DNA of 9,845 bases from Hyphomicrobiales bacterium (GTDB taxonomy: Bacteria > Pseudomonadota > Alphaproteobacteria > Rhizobiales > GCA-2746425): assembly GCA_002746425.1 (NCBI GenBank), contig NVXB01000060.1, positions 13,056 through 22,900 of the forward strand. The letters are read 5' to 3'. Of the stretch, positions 6,628-9,845 are shown piece after piece. The notes beneath the pieces were generated by a model, which saw only the letters and a list, made by a program, of their open reading frames with translations, searched no databases and was not told the origin of the DNA. Made by a program: the position numbers and the translations under genes. The number at the start of each line of letters is the position of its first letter. Positions within the stretch are counted from its first letter, which is position 1.

Positions 6628-8208
6628 TCAGCGTTTTGGTGCGTTAAAAGTTGAATTTGTCTGAACAGTTTCTTCGCCGTTCATATCGCGAACGAGGAAA
6701 TCGAATGTCGTACGGTCCGAGGATACATGCTCTTTGGGTACTGTAACAAATAAGTGCACAGCGCGCAGTTTATCAGCCCCTACATCCAAAATAATCTCAC
6801 CGCTTTGATCAAGATCAGAACCGGAGAACCTTATCGTTGCCCCCGGCAAACCAACAATCTTCAAACCAAAGCTACGGGGATGCGTAATCATGTTGAGAAT
6901 TTTAACCTCATAGCCATTGCGCACAGAGCCATCGCTTAAGGTAACAAAGAGCGGATTGCGATCATGAAGAATGTTGAGATCCAGACGATCGCGGATCAAC
7001 AGCGCCACCATCAAGGCAATGCCAATCGCTGCGTAGATGACGGAATAAACAATGGTGCGCGGGCGGATGAATGAGCGCCAATTGGTGTGGGCCAATTTGT
7101 CAGAAAATTTGCCCGATTTGTCGCGTATGTTTGATGGATCAAGCACAACAGTGCCATCTGGCCCGGTTGTTTGTGCCAGCGCCATATTCGCGCTGTATTC
7201 ACTGAGCGTGGCGTAGGCAATCAGGCCTTTTTCCAGGCCAATTTTCTGCATAACGCCATCGCAGGCATCAATACAAAGGGCGCAGGTGATGCACTCAAGC
7301 TGTTGCCCGTCACGAATATCAATGCCCATCGGGCACACCGCGACACAGGCATTACAATCGACGCAATCTCCGCTCACCTTGCCTTCGCGTTTGAGGCGCT
7401 TGGCATGGCGTGAACGTGGCTCGCCGCGCCAGTCATTATAGGTAACTGTCAGGGAATTCTCATCCAGCATCGCCGCCTGAATACGCGGCCAGGGGCACAT
7501 ATAGGTGCAGACCTGCTCGCGCATCAACCCGCCAAAAATATAGGTCGTGGCAGCAAGTGCAGCAACGGTCGCGTAAGCTGCAAACGAGGCTTGCAAGGTG
7601 AAAAGGTCAATAAAGAGCGTTGGCGCATCGCCAAAATAGAATATCCACGCGCCGCCCGTGGCGATGGAAATGAGTATCCAGATTGTGTGTTTAACAACGC
7701 GCTTTACGGTCTTGTTTGTTGTCCAGGGGCCTTTATCCAGTTTGATACGCGCATTGCGCTCGCCTTCAACAAAGCGCTCCACGACCAGAAACAAATCAAC
7801 CCACACAGTTTGCGGGCAGGAGTAACCGCACCATGCCCGGCCAACGGTGGAGGTAACTAGAAACAAACCAATGCCCGCCATCACCAGCAGGCCCGCCACA
7901 AAGAAGAACTCTTGCGGCCAAATCTCGATGAAGAAAAAATAGAAACGTCTTGTGCCCAAATTAATCAGAACGGCTTGATCGGGGGCATATTCTCCGCGAT
8001 CCCAGCGCAGCCATGGCGTGATGTAGTAGATGCCAAGCGTAATCGCCATGATCCACCATTTAAGCTGGCGAAAGGTGCCGCTGGCGCGTTTGGGGAAAAT
8101 CTTTTTGCGCGCGGCATAATCCACGCGTTTTGTCTTGGAATTGACCGCTTCGGCGTCAATGCGGTCAACTGCGTCATCATGCTTGATGAAGTCATTAACG
8201 TCAGACAT
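6628..8208 (-). CDS. ccoG: Cytochrome c oxidase accessory protein CcoG/FixG (Fe-S membrane protein)
   Basis: CcoG is a membrane-bound protein with two cubane-type iron-sulfur motifs. Work on homologues supports a cupric reductase role feeding Cu(I) to CcoI/copper chaperones for cbb3 oxidase. With ATG 8208 it has 526 aa. Membrane helices lie near residues 52-70, 92-118, 175-193 and 208-228, and one more at about 386-405. WCGYSCPQTVW (C127, C131) and VCTYMCPW (C234, C238) are conserved cysteine pairs. The ferredoxin domain has C282/C285/C288/C292-P and C306/C309/C312/C316. The C-terminal ~100 residues form the immunoglobulin-like FixG domain. A TTG at 8238 would add ten residues; ATG 8208 is preferred because AGGA (8221-8218) lies 9 bases upstream. 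The gene heads the ccoGHIS block and lies downstream of ccoP. Confidence 0.96.
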   Translation of the reverse strand: MSDVNDFIKHDDAVDRIDAEAVNSKTKRVDYAARKKIFPKRASGTFRQLKWWIMAITLGIYYITPWLRWDRGEYAPDQAVLINLGTRRFYFFFIEIWPQEFFFVAGLLVMAGIGLFLVTSTVGRAWCGYSCPQTVWVDLFLVVERFVEGERNARIKLDKGPWTTNKTVKRVVKHTIWILISIATGGAWIFYFGDAPTLFIDLFTLQASFAAYATVAALAATTYIFGGLMREQVCTYMCPWPRIQAAMLDENSLTVTYNDWRGEPRSRHAKRLKREGKVSGDCVDCNACVAVCPMGIDIRDGQQLECITCALCIDACDGVMQKIGLEKGLIAYATLSEYSANMALAQTTGPDGTVVLDPSNIRDKSGKFSDKLAHTNWRSFIRPRTIVYSVIYAAIGIALMVALLIRDRLDLNILHDRNPLFVTLSDGSVRNGYEVKILNMITHPRSFGLKIVGLPGATIRFSGSDLDQSGEIILDVGADKLRAVHLFVTVPKEHVSSDRTTFDFLVRDMNGEETVQTNSTFNAPKR

Positions 8209-8252
8209 GGGAGAGTGTCCTGGTTCGAATAAAGGCAATAATCAGGATCAAA

Positions 8253-8307
8253 GGCCCGTCTGGAAATTGGTGATGCAAAAGATGATCATTCAATGTCCAA
8301 ACGGGCC
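8253..8307 (-). terminator. Long imperfect hairpin between ccoP and ccoG
   Basis: On the - strand, GGCCCGTTTGG (8307-8297) can pair with CCAGACGGGCC (8263-8253) over 11 positions, ten Watson-Crick and one U-G wobble. The loop is 33 nt and can pair further (ATTG with CAAT, TGAT with ATCA). On the + strand the wobble becomes a C/A mismatch, so the fold favours the cco transcript. Only TTT follows the stem, so it may be a weak terminator, an attenuator or an mRNA stability element between the oxidase genes and the assembly genes. Apart from this hairpin, nothing convincing is seen in the gap. Confidence 0.5.
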
Positions 8308-8332
8308 CCGGATTCTGCTGGTCCGTATTATG

Positions 8333-9223
8333 CTATTCTGCAGATGCCAGTTCTTTTTCACCGCCGCCAAGGCTGTGAATGTAAACCGTCAACTGTTTGA
8401 CAGACGCTTCGCCAAGACGGCCAAGCCATGCAGGCATAACGCCGTGTTTTGGTGTGCGAATTTGCGTTGCAATCTCATTGAGGCTGCCGCCATAGAGCCA
8501 AAGAGCATCGCCAAGATTTGGTGCACCAAGATCGCGTCCGCCAAGGCCATCGTCGCCATGGCAGGCGGCACAATTATCGGCAAAGATTTCAATGCCAGTT
8601 GTTGCATTATCTGCATTGTGCTCTTGCCCGGAAATTTTCCGAACAAACTCACTGACCGCAACAATTTCAGTACCGCTTAACATGTCATCTTCGCCAAAGG
8701 CCATCATGTCAGAGAAGCGGGCGTCGTCATCTTCATCATTACGCACACCATGTGCGATTGTTGTGTAGATTGTTTCCAGATCGCCGCCCCAAAGCCAGTC
8801 ATCATCATTGAGGTTGGGAAAGCCCGGTGCGCCTTGTGCGCCAGAGCCGTGGCACTGAGTACAATACACTTTATAGAGCGATTGACCGCCAGCTGTTGCA
8901 AAGCGAAACAAAGCATCGTCGGTACGGATTTCCTCAAGCGGCGTATCCAGAATTTTCTGAACCATGCCGGATTTGGCTTGTTCTGCTGCTGCCAAATCCT
9001 TCTCAACCACAGAGCGGGTTGTTTCGCCTGAAATCCCCTGCGTGTAACTGGAGATCAGCGGAATAGCTGGATAGTAAATGACATAGCCAAGGGAAAACGC
9101 GATCGTGGCATACCAGGTCCACAGCCACCATCGTGGCAATGGGTTGTTAAGCTCTGTTATGCCGTCCCACTCATGGCCCGTGGTTTCAACGCCACTGAAT
9201 GTATCGACTTCTTTATCCGACAT
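8333..9223 (-). CDS. ccoP: cbb3-type cytochrome c oxidase subunit III (diheme CcoP/FixP)
   Basis: CcoP is the membrane-anchored diheme cytochrome c that passes electrons to CcoO and the catalytic CcoN. The 296-aa protein starts with the FixP N-terminal domain: HEWDGITELNNPLPRWW (17-33) followed by one membrane helix (about 33-56). Two cytochrome c domains follow, with heme sites CTQCH (121-125) and CAACH (218-222). Likely axial methionines are M173 or M174 in SDMMAFGE and M263 in HGVMPAW. Length and layout are normal. The ATG at 9223 is one base after the ccoQ stop and is preceded by a strong ribosome site, GAGGAGGA (9239-9232), eight bases upstream within ccoQ. A hairpin-containing gap of about 120 bp separates it from ccoG. 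Confidence 0.97.
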   Translation of the reverse strand: MSDKEVDTFSGVETTGHEWDGITELNNPLPRWWLWTWYATIAFSLGYVIYYPAIPLISSYTQGISGETTRSVVEKDLAAAEQAKSGMVQKILDTPLEEIRTDDALFRFATAGGQSLYKVYCTQCHGSGAQGAPGFPNLNDDDWLWGGDLETIYTTIAHGVRNDEDDDARFSDMMAFGEDDMLSGTEIVAVSEFVRKISGQEHNADNATTGIEIFADNCAACHGDDGLGGRDLGAPNLGDALWLYGGSLNEIATQIRTPKHGVMPAWLGRLGEASVKQLTVYIHSLGGGEKELASAE

Positions 9224-9224
9224 A

Positions 9225-9377
9225 TTATTCGTCCTCCTCGAAGAGAATACGTGCAGTGTGCTCAGCTTGCTTTTTCGTGCCGGGACGGAACGTGAAAGCT
9301 AAAACACCAACAAACAGAATGAATAAGTAAACCAGACCCCAGCTATTGGCGGCCACGCGCATGTTTTCGTAGTCCAT
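9225..9377 (-). CDS. ccoQ: cbb3-type cytochrome c oxidase subunit CcoQ/FixQ
   Basis: This 50-aa protein is read from ATG 9377 to TAA 9225. It begins MDYENMRVAANSWGLVY and has one membrane helix (about residues 13-30), then FRPGTKK and an acidic end (FEEDE). The helix followed by F(R/W)PGxK is the usual FixQ form. CcoQ is a small subunit thought to stabilise the association of CcoP with the core oxidase or protect the enzyme in the presence of oxygen; it binds no cofactor. It sits in the standard place between ccoO and ccoP. AGGAG (9388-9384) overlaps the ccoO stop and lies six bases before this start; the ccoP start is one base after the stop. Tight translational coupling is likely. Confidence 0.95.
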   Translation of the reverse strand: MDYENMRVAANSWGLVYLFILFVGVLAFTFRPGTKKQAEHTARILFEEDE

Positions 9378-9386
9378 CACGTTCTC

Positions 9387-9845
9387 CTATCTCAGGTTTT
9401 CTTGTGGTTCGTAGATGCTGAAATCCACCAGGGTGCCAAGCATTTGCAGATAAGCGATCAACGCATCCATTTCAGAAACTGACGTTGGATCGCCATCGAA
9501 GTTGCGAATAACAGCTTTTGGATAACGCTCTGCAAGAGCCTCCGCGCCATCGCTATCAGGATCGATTTGGGCGCGAAGATCGGCCTGAGCCGCTTCAATC
9601 ATTTCCGGCGTGTAAGGCACACCCACAATGACATTGGCTTTCAGATGTTCAGCAATAAGCCTTGTATCAACCGTGGCTTTGGCCAGAAAGCTGTAGCTGG
9701 GCATGATTGATTCAGGAACGATGTTTGTGGGGCTGGTCAGATGGGCAACGTGCCATTCATCTGAATAACGCCCGCCCACACGGGCCAGATCAGGCCCTGT
9801 ACGTTTGGAACCCCATTGGAAAGGATGATCGTACATGCTTTCCGC
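9387..9845 (-). CDS. ccoO: cbb3-type cytochrome c oxidase subunit II (monoheme CcoO/FixO), C-terminal part
   Basis: The frame is open at the right edge and ends with TAG at 9389-9387, giving the last 152 residues. The beginning AESMYDHPFQWGSKRTGPDL is highly characteristic of CcoO, and is followed by ARVGGRYSDEWH, PTNIVPESIMPSYSFL (with the probable heme-ligand methionine in SIMPSY) and the C-terminal MDALIAYLQMLGT helix. CcoO is the membrane-anchored monoheme cytochrome c of cbb3 oxidase and passes electrons from CcoP to CcoN. The N-terminal anchor and the CxxCH heme site are upstream, outside the window. The internal ATG at 9836 is not the true start, because the frame stays open and family-like before it. 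Confidence 0.97.
   Translation of the reverse strand, partial: AESMYDHPFQWGSKRTGPDLARVGGRYSDEWHVAHLTSPTNIVPESIMPSYSFLAKATVDTRLIAEHLKANVIVGVPYTPEMIEAAQADLRAQIDPDSDGAEALAERYPKAVIRNFDGDPTSVSEMDALIAYLQMLGTLVDFSIYEPQENLR

Noticed and set aside
8238..8252. Possible FNR/FixK box (TTGAT-N4-ATCAA type) upstream of ccoG
   Set aside because: On the - strand TTGAT-CCTG-ATTAT matches only one half-site fully, and the other half at three of five positions. It also lies too close to the ccoG start for a normal activator position.
1..9845. Mobile element, CRISPR, tRNA/rRNA, toxin-antitoxin or phage-defence genes
   Set aside because: No transposase, integrase, direct-repeat array, RNA-gene signature or defence protein motif was seen; nearly all of the window is explained by ordinary metabolic and respiratory genes.

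Overview
The window looks like chromosomal DNA of an alphaproteobacterium, most likely of the Rhizobiales/Hyphomicrobiales type. The basis is the gene order ccoNOQP followed by ccoGHIS (fixNOQP-fixGHIS in rhizobia) and the style of the protein sequences. GC content, judged by eye, is a little above one half, so a marine or free-living mid-GC lineage is plausible. The genus cannot be fixed from this sequence alone.

Left part (1-3527): the 3' end of a TerB-like gene runs on the + strand. It converges on a GlpR-type DeoR-family repressor on the - strand. Across a 144-bp divergent intergenic region lies nagA (N-acetylglucosamine-6-phosphate deacetylase, + strand), followed on the same strand by a membrane protein of the AbrB family. 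The divergent regulator/nagA arrangement suggests, but does not prove, that the regulator controls amino-sugar use.

Right part (3538-9845): everything lies on the - strand and forms the terminal-oxidase locus. In transcription order (right to left) it holds the 3' end of ccoO, ccoQ, ccoP, then ccoG, ccoH, ccoI and ccoS. CcoO, CcoQ and CcoP are parts of the high-affinity cbb3 cytochrome c oxidase. CcoG, CcoH, CcoI and CcoS are needed to build it: an Fe-S protein linked to copper handling, a small membrane assembly factor, a copper-exporting P-type ATPase, and a small protein needed for cofactor insertion. Genes inside each block are 1-14 nt apart or overlap by 1 nt. The two blocks are separated by a gap holding a long imperfect hairpin. 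ccoN and the promoter of the oxidase operon lie beyond the right edge.

No undescribed multi-gene system is evident. There is no mobile element, CRISPR array, tRNA or rRNA. The points worth a second look are small: the ccoP-ccoG hairpin, a hairpin that contains both stop codons of the convergent terB-like/deoR pair, a candidate repeated operator between deoR and nagA, and several start-codon choices. Two short genes (ccoS, 52 aa; ccoQ, 50 aa) are easy to miss.
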